A stretch of DNA of 64,000 nt from Amorphophallus konjac (Eukaryota > Streptophyta > Magnoliopsida > Alismatales > Araceae). Shown here one piece after another: positions 34,961 to 46,807 of this stretch. The stretch spans positions 156,322,331 to 156,386,330 of the forward strand of contig CM040118.1 in the NCBI GenBank assembly GCA_022559845.1. The letters are read 5' to 3'. The notes under the pieces are model-generated. The model saw only the letters and a list, made by a program, of their open reading frames with translations, did no database searches and was not told where the DNA came from. Positions within the stretch are counted from its first letter, which is position 1, and every line of letters begins with the position of its first letter. Position numbers and translations under genes: made by a program.

Positions 34961-34962
34961 AC

Positions 34963-37285
34963 TGTAACGACCCGGAGATCCGGATACCGGCAAACCGATA
35001 TCATCGATTAACTGATACCAAGAACTCGGGGAAGTCACCCAAGAGGCTGATGAGGCCCCGTAAGGGTTGGAGGGTTTTGTCGAGGTGACGCATAATGAAT
35101 TGAGATTACACGTGTGCAATATTAATTATAGCAACAATTTGAACTATAAACGGAAGCAATTAAAATATCAGAGTGATAATATATACAATTGTCCAGATCC
35201 ACAATATGAACAAGTCCAACAACTGAACAAGAGTCAAAAATGTACAACTACTCGGGGCATACCCCGGCCAAAAGTACAAGAAAAGACAAACAACTGACAA
35301 TAACCAACTGATAGACTACTGAGCGACCACTGCTGGCACTAAGACCTGCCGTCAAAAGCGTGGGAAGCTCCGGGAGACGGATGCTGTTGCTCACCTGAAA
35401 GAGTAAGGGTGTGTCTCAGCCAAACTCAGTAGGGGTCACGCGGATCCCTACCTCACAACTAAAATAGGCAACAACAATTAAAGCATGCATTAACATAATA
35501 AACACAAGTTAAGTAAAGCTGTAAAACTATCTAAGCAGTTGAATCACAGCTAACTATAATGCCAATTGAATTTAAATGTGAATACTCGAAATCTACAAAT
35601 AGAATAAACTTCCACGTTTCCAAGTGACAGGAGAAAGAAAGGACCACCAGAAAGTGAAACCAGATGCGTCCACTGACGGCTAACATTCCGTCTCAAGCAT
35701 CTACTCAAGTCTGGATCACGACAAGTGAGACGCGTAACAATACCAGAAACAAGAACTAGTCAGAGTTACACTCGTCAGTGTCAGTCCAAGCCACTGACCA
35801 CGTGTGCACACACTGGCTCGTCATCTCGAGCCAGGCCTCTAGCTAGTTTCCCCCAGTAGGACGCTACTGTTAAGCAGGGGCCCACGGAAACTAGCTTAAA
35901 AACTGTAAAACTGGACTACCCCGCCACCTCTCCCAGGTGGGATCGACACTAGAGGTCGTCGGGCTACGACTAGCGGTTCCATCACAAGGAGGGAGAACTA
36001 ATTCTATCGTGATCTAAAAACATGCCACAGTTCCTGCAATATAATTTAAACATGGCGAATATGCAACGTGGAAAGCATAAAGAAATGAACATGATTATAT
36101 TGAAATTCTACAGGACATGGCGATCGAACATTAGCCCGCCACAGGCTCTGGCGGTCGAAGGTCGAGGCGCTATAGGGGCTGTGGCACTCCACTAATGGGC
36201 CGCTACACTCCACCGCCACATTGTTTATACAGTCGACAAACATGCTCTGGCGGTCCAAGATGGATCCGCCAAAGGCCCTCTAGCGGTTCTACGATAAGCC
36301 GCCACACTAACCGCGTAAACGGGTCAATGGTCCACGGACCTGGTCAACAATCTCGGGTGGTCGAAAGTTGAGCCGCTAAAGGGTAGTAGACGGTCCAACG
36401 TTGGGCCACTACAAGGGCTGTGGCGCAGGGGTTGTGGACCGCTAAGGTCCACCGCCTCACTACTTAAAAGAAATGGTCACTAGTAGGACCGTCACGTGCC
36501 CAGTGAGCCGAATCCGTGGGGTTCACAATCGGAACCCCTCCCTATTGACCTAGATCGACGGGAAACAAAATTTTAACATGTTCACTGCCATTCCACCATC
36601 ACATAAACACAATTTATAGCCTAAGAACCCAACGATAATGGCCTTGGAGGATTAAAACATAAGTACGATGTTCATGCTCCAAAAACCAAAAATGACGATG
36701 TTCAGGCTCTGGAAAATATAAAGACGATGGGCATGGCAGTGGAAATGATCCTAGCAACATCGGGAATCCATCCCCCTACCTCGATCGCACCGAAATCACC
36801 GTTCCGGGCGCATGCAAGCCGAGATAGCCTCGCCGCTCTCTCGTGCCCACCAGTCTCCTCGTGCCACGGTTCACCTCGAGGTGGACGTCACCGCGCACCA
36901 CGGGTCGCGAGCTCTCCGTTGATGCCACCCACGCGTCCGTCCGCGGCCCGAACTGGCCACGCCCCGAGAGAGGGGGAGAGGGCTTCGCTGTGAAGAGAGA
37001 GAGGGTGAGGGAGAGAGAAGAGAGAAACGTGAGGGGAGAGAGAGAGGTCGATGGGTTAAAAAAAGATTTAAAGATTTTTTTATTTTATTTATTTTTTACC
37101 TCTATTTGCACATTAAACCCTCAAAGAAGCATAATTGTAATTATGCCCAATAATTTCTTTAAAAGCTTTTAACTAAATGGATTAAATGCCAGAAAAAGCC
37201 CAATAATTCCAGAAAAATCACCTAAATTCATGGAATAAATTCTATATTAATACCGATAAAGATCCGTTAAAGATCGGGTCTTACA
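34963..37285 (-). repeat. Element D right (5') LTR
   Basis: A 2323-bp LTR paired with 31063-33354. It holds the non-inverted version of the block at 35054-35156 and a second copy of the hairpin array at 36110-36460. Confidence 0.88.
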
Positions 37286-37669
37286 CTTTCCCTCACGTTC
37301 GAAAAGATGCATGGGAATTTAGGGTTTTCTAAACAAAACAAGGACGCCGACTGTGGATATGGCAATAGAAGGATTAGCATAGGAAGGTTGAACCATTTTA
37401 GGATTCTTACGTGGGAATTTAAATTCCCATTAGGATTTTGAACCCCAATTAGAATTCCTTCTCTATAAATAACATGCCCCGTCGAACGAGCTAAGGCTAT
37501 TGCTGCTGCTCGTTCTGTTTCCCTCTGCGTCGACGTCCCGGACGTGAAGGAAGGAAGCTACTTCTTCCTTCGTGTTCCTGCTATTGCATCTTCCTCCTTA
37601 TGCGTCATGTTGTTGTGAACGGAAGGAAGGTCTTCTTCCCTCTTCCGTGAACATAAAGGTAGAAGCATC
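37286..37669 (+). repeat. Element B 3' LTR, segment 2
   Basis: It matches about 6104-6484 of B's 5' LTR, including the likely TATA region and CT-rich leader. It ends with GCATC (37665-37669), duplicated after the copia composite at 58978-58982. Confidence 0.88.
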
Positions 37670-38235
37670 TGTTGGGTCCCGTGCGGTGCAATTGGATCTA
37701 GAAGGGGGGTTGAATAGATCCTTTCACGAACTATGGCCCATTTAAAAACTTGAGTACCAAAAACATAGACCACCCCTAAATACTTAGACACAAAGCACAG
37801 CGGATTTAGACGGAATGGGTTAAGTGTAAACGACGGTCTTAAGACTACACAGGTTATGGTACAAGCTGAGGTGCTTCTCAGCAAACGTCTGATGTGCGTG
37901 TAAACAGATGCTCCCTAGTGCCTTAGTGCAAAGATGCAACAGGCAGTCAAGGGAGTGCTAGTACCGTCCAAGGAATGGATGGTGTATATGCAAGAATGTG
38001 CAGTCCACAAAGCTTGAGTGTGTGATGGTAATGAACCTGATTATATGCAATGAAGCAACCACATCGACCTGTGAATGGGGATAGAAGATATGGAGCAAGC
38101 CCACATGAGGTTCAACCCACAACCCAAGGATTTTGAGGTTGTTTGGTTGTAAACCCACAACCTACGTCCACCCCTCACCAAACCCGGTGAGGCTTACCCT
38201 TGCAAAGGCAAGACCGTGGAGAACCTCCACAACAT

Positions 38236-38334
38236 CCGCTGACTAACAGCTTGAACCGATGTCTAACAGCTTGAACCGCTGGCTAACAGCTTGAACTGCT
38301 GACTAACAGCTTGAACCACTGACTAACAGCTTGC
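38236..38334. repeat. 20-bp tandem repeat in E1 left LTR, five units
   Basis: Contiguous units of consensus CTGACTAACAGCTTGAACCG. The right LTR has about twelve (47373-47611). Confidence 0.88.
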
Positions 38335-39279
38335 TATCCAACCAGAGGATTAGATCCTCGCGTCCTCTGAAAATCGAGAGGGACACCAGAGGGACCACCC
38401 ACCCTTCTTGTAATTGCTCAAAAGGAACCCGGTCCCCAAAACAGGGGATCAGAAGAGCAAGAGGATTGTATCGAAAACACAAAAGAAAATTCTACAAATG
38501 CAGTGAAGAAAAAAGAGTGACAATATAAACACCAGCTGGAACAATAGATCAAGACAAGGATGCTGGTGACTGTAGCTACAAGGTTAGATCCAAGGATCCT
38601 TTTGTTCAAACACCGGTAGACTGCAGGGCTACTCTCTCTCAAGGCCGATCTTCTTTTCTTCTTCTCTTACAGCACTGGACTTAGTCAAACTAGTGCTAGG
38701 CTGCTCTCACTCCCTTTTTTTCTTTCTCACAGATTTTCTTCTTGGATGCTCAAGGGCGTAGGTTTCTTCCAAGGCAGCAACTGCTTCTTCTCTTGAAGAA
38801 GCTTCATATAAATAGAGGACCCCAAGGAAACTTTTCCCGCCAGAAGGTCTTCTCCCCTTGAAGCATGCGACGATGTGAGCTTGACTGCTTTTCCAAGGTA
38901 GTCCCATGGTAGGACGGTGGCGGTAGACAAGAAAAGAGACCGTTTCATTCTTTAGCTACTTTCAAAGTCTTCACATTAAATGCCCTTTAGACATGTGGTC
39001 TTCTTATTGGCTGGAGTTTACTTTCTATCATGCTGAGGACTGCCGGGATAGGAGTCACGTGGGGTGACAGTAAAAAGGTGGCAAACTGTGAGGTATCCTT
39101 TCTCTAGCTGGATTTTTGACAAAGATAACTCCAAGAAGGTAGATTAAATGAGACAAGATGATAGGGACAAAAGTCAAACCTGGGTACTCCATCCAGATCT
39201 CAAAATCCGTGTATTTGGACACTTGCGGTACTTATTTTCTCTCTCTAGATTGCCCAATTAATTTGACAGACTTCTGGCT

Positions 39280-39712
39280 TGAGAGCTTGTGGAAGACCAA
39301 CGTGTCGACCTGCTGAGAAGGAGGTGTCGACACTTCTGATGAAGTCTTCTTGTATAACGGTCTCTGGAAGCTCAAAGTGTCGACCTGCGGTAACTAAGGT
39401 GTCGACACTTCTTTAAGGATCCGGTCTTTAATGCTTTCTGGAAGAATCATGGTGTCAACCTCCTGTAAATGAGTGTCAACACATCCTTGTAGAAGAACAT
39501 TTATAACGCTCTCTGGAAGACCAATGTGTCGGCACGCTGGAACAAGGTGTCGACACATCTATTGAAAGCTTCTTATATAGCGGTCTCTGGAAGCCCAAGG
39601 TGTCGACCTGCTGGTGGCAAGGTGTCGACACTTCTTAGGAAAATTGCCAATATATTGCTCTCTGGAAGACCAAAGTGCTGACACGCTGGAACAAGGTGTT
39701 GACACTTCCTTT
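39280..39712. repeat. 75-bp tandem repeat with GTGTCGACAC palindromes
   Basis: About six units begin TCTCTGGAAG. Each carries two copies of a GTGTCGAC-like core about 25 bases apart, the second often the palindrome GTGTCGACAC. The array recurs in the right LTR at about 48560-48990, and one pair also sits in the interior at 43559-43600. Confidence 0.82.
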
Positions 39713-39719
39713 AAGACAT

Positions 39720-40435
39720 CAGCATGTGCAAAAACTTTCAGCAACGTGCACAGACCTTATAGTTCACATGTGCGCAGACCTTTGATTCTTCATTGAGGCA
39801 CTTCATCAAAACATGCACAGACCTTGGTTCGGAGTATGCTCAGACCTTATCTTGCCAGAAGGTAAACATGCACAGACCTTGGAGTGTCAAAGGAAAATGT
39901 GCACTAACCTTCACTTGTGCTGACATGATATGCATCGACCTTGATTCCAAAAGTGCACAGACTTGATATATGCAAGGACATTGAAATATGCTCAGACTTG
40001 GCATGTGCTCGGACCTTGATATATGCTCTGACTTGGTATGTGCTCAGACCTTGAAATGATCTTTGACTTGATTTGTGCTCTGACCTTGATATATGCACAG
40101 ACTTGATTTCTTAGCTACATGAGTACATGTGCATCGACCTTATATAAGGGAACAGGAATGTGCACAGACCTTCTATGCCTTAGATAAGAATGTGCATCAA
40201 CCTTAGACAGCTTGATGTGCACCGACCATGGTCTTGCGCTGGCGAAATGTGCTCAGACCTTGGTTCAGCATGTACATCGACCTTAGCTCTTCTAAGACTG
40301 AGGTAGCATCGACCTTGTGTTTATATCGGCACCATGTTCATCGACGTTGGTTCTGCACATACTAGATGTGCATCGACCTTTGTTCTGCACAGACTGGATG
40401 TGCATTGACCTTAGCAGTTGCACAGACCTGACTAC
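39720..40435. repeat. Spaced TGCACAGACCTT motif array in E1 left LTR
   Basis: About thirty copies of a 12-mer of form TGC-A/T-C/- A/C-GACCTT recur every 20-40 bases with unrelated spacers. Variants are TGCACAGACCTT, TGCATCGACCTT and TGCTCAGACCTT. The array continues in the right LTR (49008-49157 and 58134-58680) and in E2's LTR (57290-57915). Confidence 0.75.
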
Positions 40436-40739
40436 ATGGACTTTTGTAAAACCTGTTGCCTTGAATTCTGTGTTGTCAGTTGCCTAGATTTCTGTATACC
40501 CAGTATTATCATCTACCTTGATTTCTGTGCATCCAGTTGCCTCAATTTTTGTGCATTTGATTTCTTTCTCTTATCAGAGATGGCACAGAGATGTATCTTC
40601 TTGCTTGTGTTGTCATGACCTGAAATGTATGAATATGTGTTTGTCAAATGCAGGTCAGACTTATCAATGAGTCATAGTCAGACATCATCAAAATAATAGA
40701 ATTAAGCATGTTACACACATGCCCAATATTCTCCCAACA

Positions 40740-43700
40740 TTCTCCCCCATTTTGATGATGGCAACTGTGAGTCATTACGAGTCAAGGTGCGAAGAAATAT
40801 AATCATGAATTGAAGCACAATGACTTCTATATATAAAATCTCTCCCCATAGTGGACTCTCCCCTTTAAGCATTCTCGAGTTAATGACACATATAATTCTC
40901 TCCCGCTTTGACATCATCAAAATAACACAATAGAGAGAATATATGGCACAGTTAGGAAGAAAGGAGTAAGGTAGAGATTATTAGCACAGGATGTACAGAG
41001 TGAAAGTATGTAGATACCTGTAGGGAGCAATTAAACGCATAGCAACCTAAGATTCCTTGTCAGTGTTCAAAAACTGATGTAGAAATACATGCCACTGGTT
41101 GTACACTGATTAAAGTTGTCAATTGTTGAGTCCCTGAAGGTTCTCTTATTGGGTCCCTCATGAATGCAAGTATTATGCAGAGAGAAGACCGTGCAGACAA
41201 GGAGATGATACAACTTGTTAGAGAGTGATGCGGAGTGTTTAGAGAGCAAGTGATACCAATGGTTAATGACCACCACAATGCTAATTGTTAGATCCTTTGT
41301 CATGGCAGAAACATATTTACACAAATAGTCATCAAATGTCATGATGACATGGCAAGACAACATGAACTGAGTCATGATAAATAAATGTATGCAAGACATT
41401 TAACCATGGCAACATGATATAGCACGAGAGAGGTACAACACCCAAATTCAAGAGCAGCTTGTTGGGTCCTTTGTTGATGTTGGGTCCCTTGGTTTGGCAT
41501 GAGAAGTTTACATAAGGTAGCATCGGATGTCATGAAGTCACATCAAAGCAATATGGACTAAAACACTGTAGACATATATGTGCATGTGATTTGAGCATAA
41601 TGAAACAATGCAGTTCTTTTTTGTTTTCTATTTTTTAGATTTTTAAGATTTTCTATGCAATGCATGGAGATGAAAAATGCACACTAACCATATGCTGGAC
41701 GAACTGAAGCCAGTAGCTTTAGGGACTTGATACCACTAGTTGATGAGTAATTATTGAACAAGGTTATGTCCCTTGGCATGGCAGAGGCAGATCACGATAC
41801 AAGAGCAACATGAACTGAGTCATGAGAGGCAAATAGATGCAGGAGATGTTATCATAGCAACATGATGCAATTCGAGAGTAATATAGCAGCCACATCACAA
41901 ATTTAATTTTCAGATTTTTCAGGTTTTTAATGGTTTCCTAGTTTTCATATTTTTAAAATTTTATATGCAGTGCATGAAAAATGCAGACCACCCATGTATG
42001 TGAAGACTGACACCAGCTGCATGGGAATCATGATATCAAATAGCCTATTGCTAGTTGATGAGAATGCTGATGCTAGATACCAATTGCTAAGGAAATGGTG
42101 ATGCTTTCATGATAGCTTGAGTGAATTATGCAGATTGGTCTAGAGAAGGCAAAAATCATTAGAGCATGAGGCGATAGGAGGCCAATTTGCCTTAATGGCA
42201 GATATCAGGACAGCTAGACCGAATTCTAGTTGCAAGGGGTCAAATCTAAGGGTCGACACTTGGAGATTTTTGAGATAGAGAATCTAAGAACTGATAAGAT
42301 AATGGTTCCTCATTCTGAAGCCAAGTTCATAAATACATAGTTACATATTTTTCAGAATTTCCAGTGGTGGAACTTTAGTAAAGCAACCCTTACGTTAAGA
42401 TTGGTTTAACACTAATGAATTCTAAGCTTCTCAATAAAACCGCTTGAAAACATCTACATTTAGTATTAAACGAAATGAACCAGAAATACATACTGAAACA
42501 ATGTTAACCTCCTCTTACCTTACTCATTCAATTCCATTAGCTCCTTTGAGAGTTACTACGAAAAGTATTGAGATTAAACACGCATGAAGACTAAATGGAA
42601 TTCTAGAATTTCAGTAGATTTGCTTTTAACTTTTGCTATCACATTCATAATTTTCATTGAGCACAAGAGAATTTTTACGAGCATTTAAGTCCAGTCATGT
42701 CTTGTATCTTGAGGATACACGTTGGTTAGACGCCGGTATCCCTAGGTACATGGTGTGACTGACTGTCATGCCATGAATGGAACAGAGATAGCATTGTTAC
42801 CTCATGACATATCGAACCTCATTTTGTTGATGAGGGGGCATATTTCTCAGCAATTTTGCCATTGCTCTACCTTGATTTTTCTTTTACATTACTGCAGAGA
42901 TAACAAGGGCACTTCATGACATATCTTACCTCATTTCTTTTATGAGGAGACATATTTCTCAGTGAGCCAATGTCATTGCTCTGACAATTTTAGCTTTTAT
43001 AAATTTTAGCAAAACAGATTGTTTAAAAATAATACTAGACTAAAGTTTCTCAATCAAAGATGTCTTTGTACTTAAAATAAACTTTCAGATTCAAGAAGGC
43101 ATAACTCATCAAAACATGAAAAGGTATTTTAAGTCTATTAAACTTGAGCACAAACATTTTCAAGATCATTTAAGCAAAAAGGCTCAAGAAATCATTAATT
43201 TTAAACCAATAGTTTTCATGTTCAAGATAGTCATAATGCTCCATAAAGGAAGATTCTTCTAGAAGATTTACTCTGATAAATGAATTCAACAATAGATCGA
43301 AAATCCTCTAGGAAGATCAAGGCATTCAAGGAATTTCGGAAACATTCAACTAATGGTTCAAGGAACAGCAGATTCCAGACAATCCAAATCAATTTAGACC
43401 CAAGATGGAATTTAGTGTAACAGCATTATGAAGCAGGGTTTGATTTCAGTAGTGAGGATAGAAGATCACACAGTGAGACGGAATAAGGAACACTCCCCCT
43501 AAGGATATGTAGTAAGCTCAAGCTGAATTAAGTGAGATAGGACCAGCAGCCTCAAAAGAGTGTCGACACTTGCTTTTCATGGTGTCGACACACTGAGCTC
43601 AAACAGAGAGCAGTTTTCGAACAGAATGAACTGAGAGTTTGACCTGAGTAGGTCTAAGGTCTACCTGATCAACTCTCCAAGAGGATGCAGTCTTTGCAAA

Positions 43701-44850
43701 TGTCAACAAAGAGAGTGTATAAATGCAGACTGAATTTTGAATGTGCAGATGGATACATGCTACTTACTCCATCTTTTTGATGATTTCAATATGGTGTGCA
43801 ATCAATTCTGAAATCAATATATGCATGATAACAAATGCACATGGGTAAACTATGAAATGCAGGAACTCCTCCTAACTTTACGCATTGAATGTCTTGATTC
43901 TGAGTGTAGCATATGCAATGAAATCAATGGAGGGAATGTGATGAATTATTCATATGAACATCTAGACTGTTCTAATGATTGGTTGACCCTTGGTACCTGG
44001 CGGAGAACTCAGATCTTAAGACCACCTCACGCATGATGTAGGTTTCCAGACAGAAGAGATCTGCCCTTCTCCCAGGTTACCATTTTTATATACCAAGAGG
44101 TCATGCAGCGTTGGGTCCCTTGATCATGAAATGCATGATAATGCATGAAATTCTAAGATGATGCTTAGTGACCACAACACGTACAGATTCAACCATATGC
44201 CATGCATTTCTACACTTAGGTGCAAACTCTTAAACTCCGCCTTTGTTGAATGCTCATGGAAGTTAAGATAGACAATCAGCATATTATCAGTCCACATGAG
44301 TGATGAGTTGAGATGTGGGTGTGTAGCCATAGCCCATGTCAGACATCATCAAAAGCAATGATCATCAATGCTAAGCAAGAAGTTTACATGGCTGCTAAAG
44401 GTAGCAGGAATCCAATAGCAACACATCATCATAGCAATTCCATCAGCATGACAAATTTTTCATGGATTACATAGCTGAATTAATTGATCTCTGCTACAAG
44501 GCGGAAGTTTGGATCTGAGACCCTGCTCACGCATAGTAAAAGTTCTAGGCAGGCTTGACTTGCCTTTCTATTCTACACCATTTAATATACCAGAGGTCAA
44601 ACAAGGTGTAAGCAAGTAATCTATCTTAGATGTTAATCTCACACCTTGGGGGAATTTAGATGGAGTATGGAAGTTTTCAGACATGCGGGATTTATTTAGA
44701 ACAAGAAGGTAATTCTAAATGCAATGACTCATAATAACCCTAACATGTAGATTTAACATGAATTAAAAGGTTTATTTACATACATGTGCCTTGAGCATTT
44801 ATTTGTTGGTTGAGCTTTGCTCAACTCCAAGGCACCTGCAACCACCATTC
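40740..44850 (-). other. E1 3' non-coding region with structured modules and extra purine tracts
   Basis: The first bases, complement of TTCTCCCCCATTTTGATGATG, are the polypurine tract next to the LTR. Similar tracts follow at about 40840, 40857, 40890 and 43491. No RT, RNase H or integrase motif is seen. Three small modules recur: at 42709-42752; at 42800-42870 and 42911-42985; and at 43992-44101 and 44494-44590. All three also occur in E2. The rest is AT-rich without ORFs above about 75 residues. Confidence 0.7.
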
Positions 44851-46731
44851 TCATTTAGACTTTTGTGGTACACAAGCTTGCTTGGGTCCTAGTTGGTTAG
44901 CAGCACTTCTAGCAATTGACTTTATTTTCTTTGATGCTTTCTGGTCACCCACTCTCGTCCAAGGACAGTGATTGGATGTATGTCCATATTCACCACAATA
45001 GAAGCAACGCACAAGGAATTTACCATTCTTTCTGTGTGCAGGTGCATTAACCAATTGTGAATGAGCATGGAAACCTACCTGTTGAGCATGAGAGTGGGTC
45101 TTACCATTTAGATGCCAACAGTCCTGGACTTTGTGGTCAATTTTTCCCCAATGGAAGCAGCAAGGCGTCGGATGTCTTCTTACAGCCATTGAGTGCGTCG
45201 ACCTGTCCTAATGAGCGTGTCAACGTACAGGTTCATGCCTGGGCTTCTGAACATGAGTGTGCAGAGGATGCTTTCTCCCAATGTTGACCTATCTTTTGCC
45301 TCGGCTCTTTACATTGTTCCTTCTATTTTGGCCTGCTCTTTGTTCATCATTTTTCAAGGTAAGGCAGTCATGCACGGTGTGACCAAGTATACCACAATAG
45401 AAGCAATAAACATTCATTTCATAGGAGACATGGTTGTTATCATGGCCTTTCCTAGCATGCATGTCAAAACTAGCAAATTCATTTTTCTATTTTTGCATGG
45501 AAGCCTTCCTTTTCTGTTTACCAATCTATTTTTGATTTTTCTGAGCAGCATGCGGTTTTGGATGACCATAAGAGGTGCTGGCTTCAAGTGAGCTAGTGAT
45601 AAACGAGGTATACACCTTTCTTCCAAGGGACTTTTTGTTCACAAGTTTGTACCCCAAAGCTTCTCTTTAAAGGTTGACCCTAGTTCCTAGAATTCTGTCT
45701 AAATTATCTTTGCCCTGATCAAACTTTGACAGAGAATTCTTTAGGCCTTGGTTTTCACTCTCCAATGAAGAGACATGTAGTTCATACTCAGCAAGGTCCT
45801 CTTCGCACGCATCCAATTGCTTATTGAGCATGGCATTAACACCCTTGTAATTTTCAATTTCCAATTGAAGTTCATTCAGTTTCTCAGGGCTATCATTAAC
45901 AATGCCCTTACCTTTTTCGCAGATAGATAGTCTTTAAAGCAACATGTCAATTTGTTCTTTTAGACTTTTATTTTCTTCAATCAACCTCTCATCATGGATT
46001 AACCCCTCAAGCGTAGTTTCATCATTGGTGATTGTTTTAGGTTGGTTTTAAAGTTGTCTCACAATTTCTTCCAACCTAGTGATTTCAGCTTGAAGGATTC
46101 TATTTTCATCTTTAAAGCAGGCAATGCTTTCTTTATCCGCATCAATGTCAATCATAAGAGTGTCATTGAGCTCCTCAAATGCAGAACAATTATTACAAAA
46201 GGAGCTCTCATTTTGACTATTTTTCTTAAGATCCTTTTTCAATTTTTTATTTTCAGATTTCACTTTCTTGTACTGCTTGATCAACTCATCATAGGCCTCC
46301 ATAAGTTCTTCAAACGTAAAGTCCTCGGAGTCAGAGCTTACCTGAGATGAGGATGGATCACTGGACTGTACAAGATGGTCGGCCATGAGACATTCATGCT
46401 CTAGTTCTTCTTCGTTCTCATGGATGGTCACTAGTCTGTCCAAGATTTGCTTGGCTGTGCTGCAGGTGGACACAAGATGAGATAACCTGAAATCAACTGC
46501 AGCTTTTGTCAAGTTGAATGCAACAAGGTTGTCATTATGTTTGGTCTCGTGATCAGCTGACCATTCATCTGAACTCGATGACAGCTCATGAGGACCAATG
46601 TATATAAGGTTCCACAATTGTGGATCTATGGATTTGACATAGACAAACATTCTCCCTAGCCATATAGAAAAATCTGAACCATCATAAATAGGCGGAGAAG
46701 CCAACGAAGCATGTGTAGCAAATGAAGCCAT
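44851..46731 (-). pseudogene. gag: E1 Gag (UBN2-type copia Gag with coiled coil), broken
   Basis: Met at 46731 opens MASFATHASLASPPIYDGSD, followed by the copia Gag start signature with FSIWLGRMFVYVKSID. Residues 150-227 form a charged coiled coil (ENKKLKKDLKKN). After stops the frame reopens at 45864-45667 with more coiled coil and LDRILGTRVNL, a motif also in E2's Gag (LNALLGTKVNF). Zinc-knuckle-like pieces follow: one at about 45370-45410, one defective (CFHWGKIDHKVQDC) and one intact (CFYCGEYGHTSNHC) in 45189-44851. Stops and a frame change lie between 46048 and 45190. No pol follows. Confidence 0.82.
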
Positions 46732-46793
46732 TTGATCAACCGCACCGGGATCTTTCTTTGCAGATCGTAGGATCTAAGGAATGGCAGAGCTTG

Positions 46794-46805
46794 GCTCTGA
46801 TACCA
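46794..46805 (-). other. E1 primer-binding site
   Basis: GCTCTGATACCA (plus strand), complement of the initiator-Met site, lies two bases left of the right LTR. Confidence 0.88.
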
Positions 46806-46807
46806 CT

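Larger units (their letters stand above)
31063..37285 (-). mobile_element. Element D: non-autonomous Ty3 element with gag and protease only
   Basis: D is bounded by TGTAACGACCC and GGGTCTTACA. It is flanked by CCTTC and CTTTC, one mismatch, inside B's 3' LTR. LTRs are 31063-33354 and 34963-37285. The minus-strand interior is only 1.6 kb: primer-binding site, gag, protease, then the polypurine tract. RT, RNase H and integrase are absent, so D needed enzymes in trans. LTRs differ by about 4% in a sampled 235-bp stretch. Gag and LTR ends resemble element F at the right edge of the window. Confidence 0.88.
37670..40739 (-). repeat. E1 left (3') LTR
   Basis: A 3070-bp LTR, TGTTGGGTCCCGTG to ATTCTCCCAACA on the plus strand. 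It contains three arrays: five 20-bp units at 38236-38334, about six 75-bp units at 39280-39712 and many spaced GACCTT-type motifs at 39720-40435. Short ORFs inside, such as 38707-38907 minus, recur in the right LTR and look incidental. Confidence 0.86.

Noticed and set aside
45193..45591. 132-aa plus-strand ORF with hydrophobic segments, possible membrane protein
   Set aside because: It is antisense to the E1 gag zinc-knuckle region; the hydrophobic look comes from complementing a Lys/Glu-rich coding strand.
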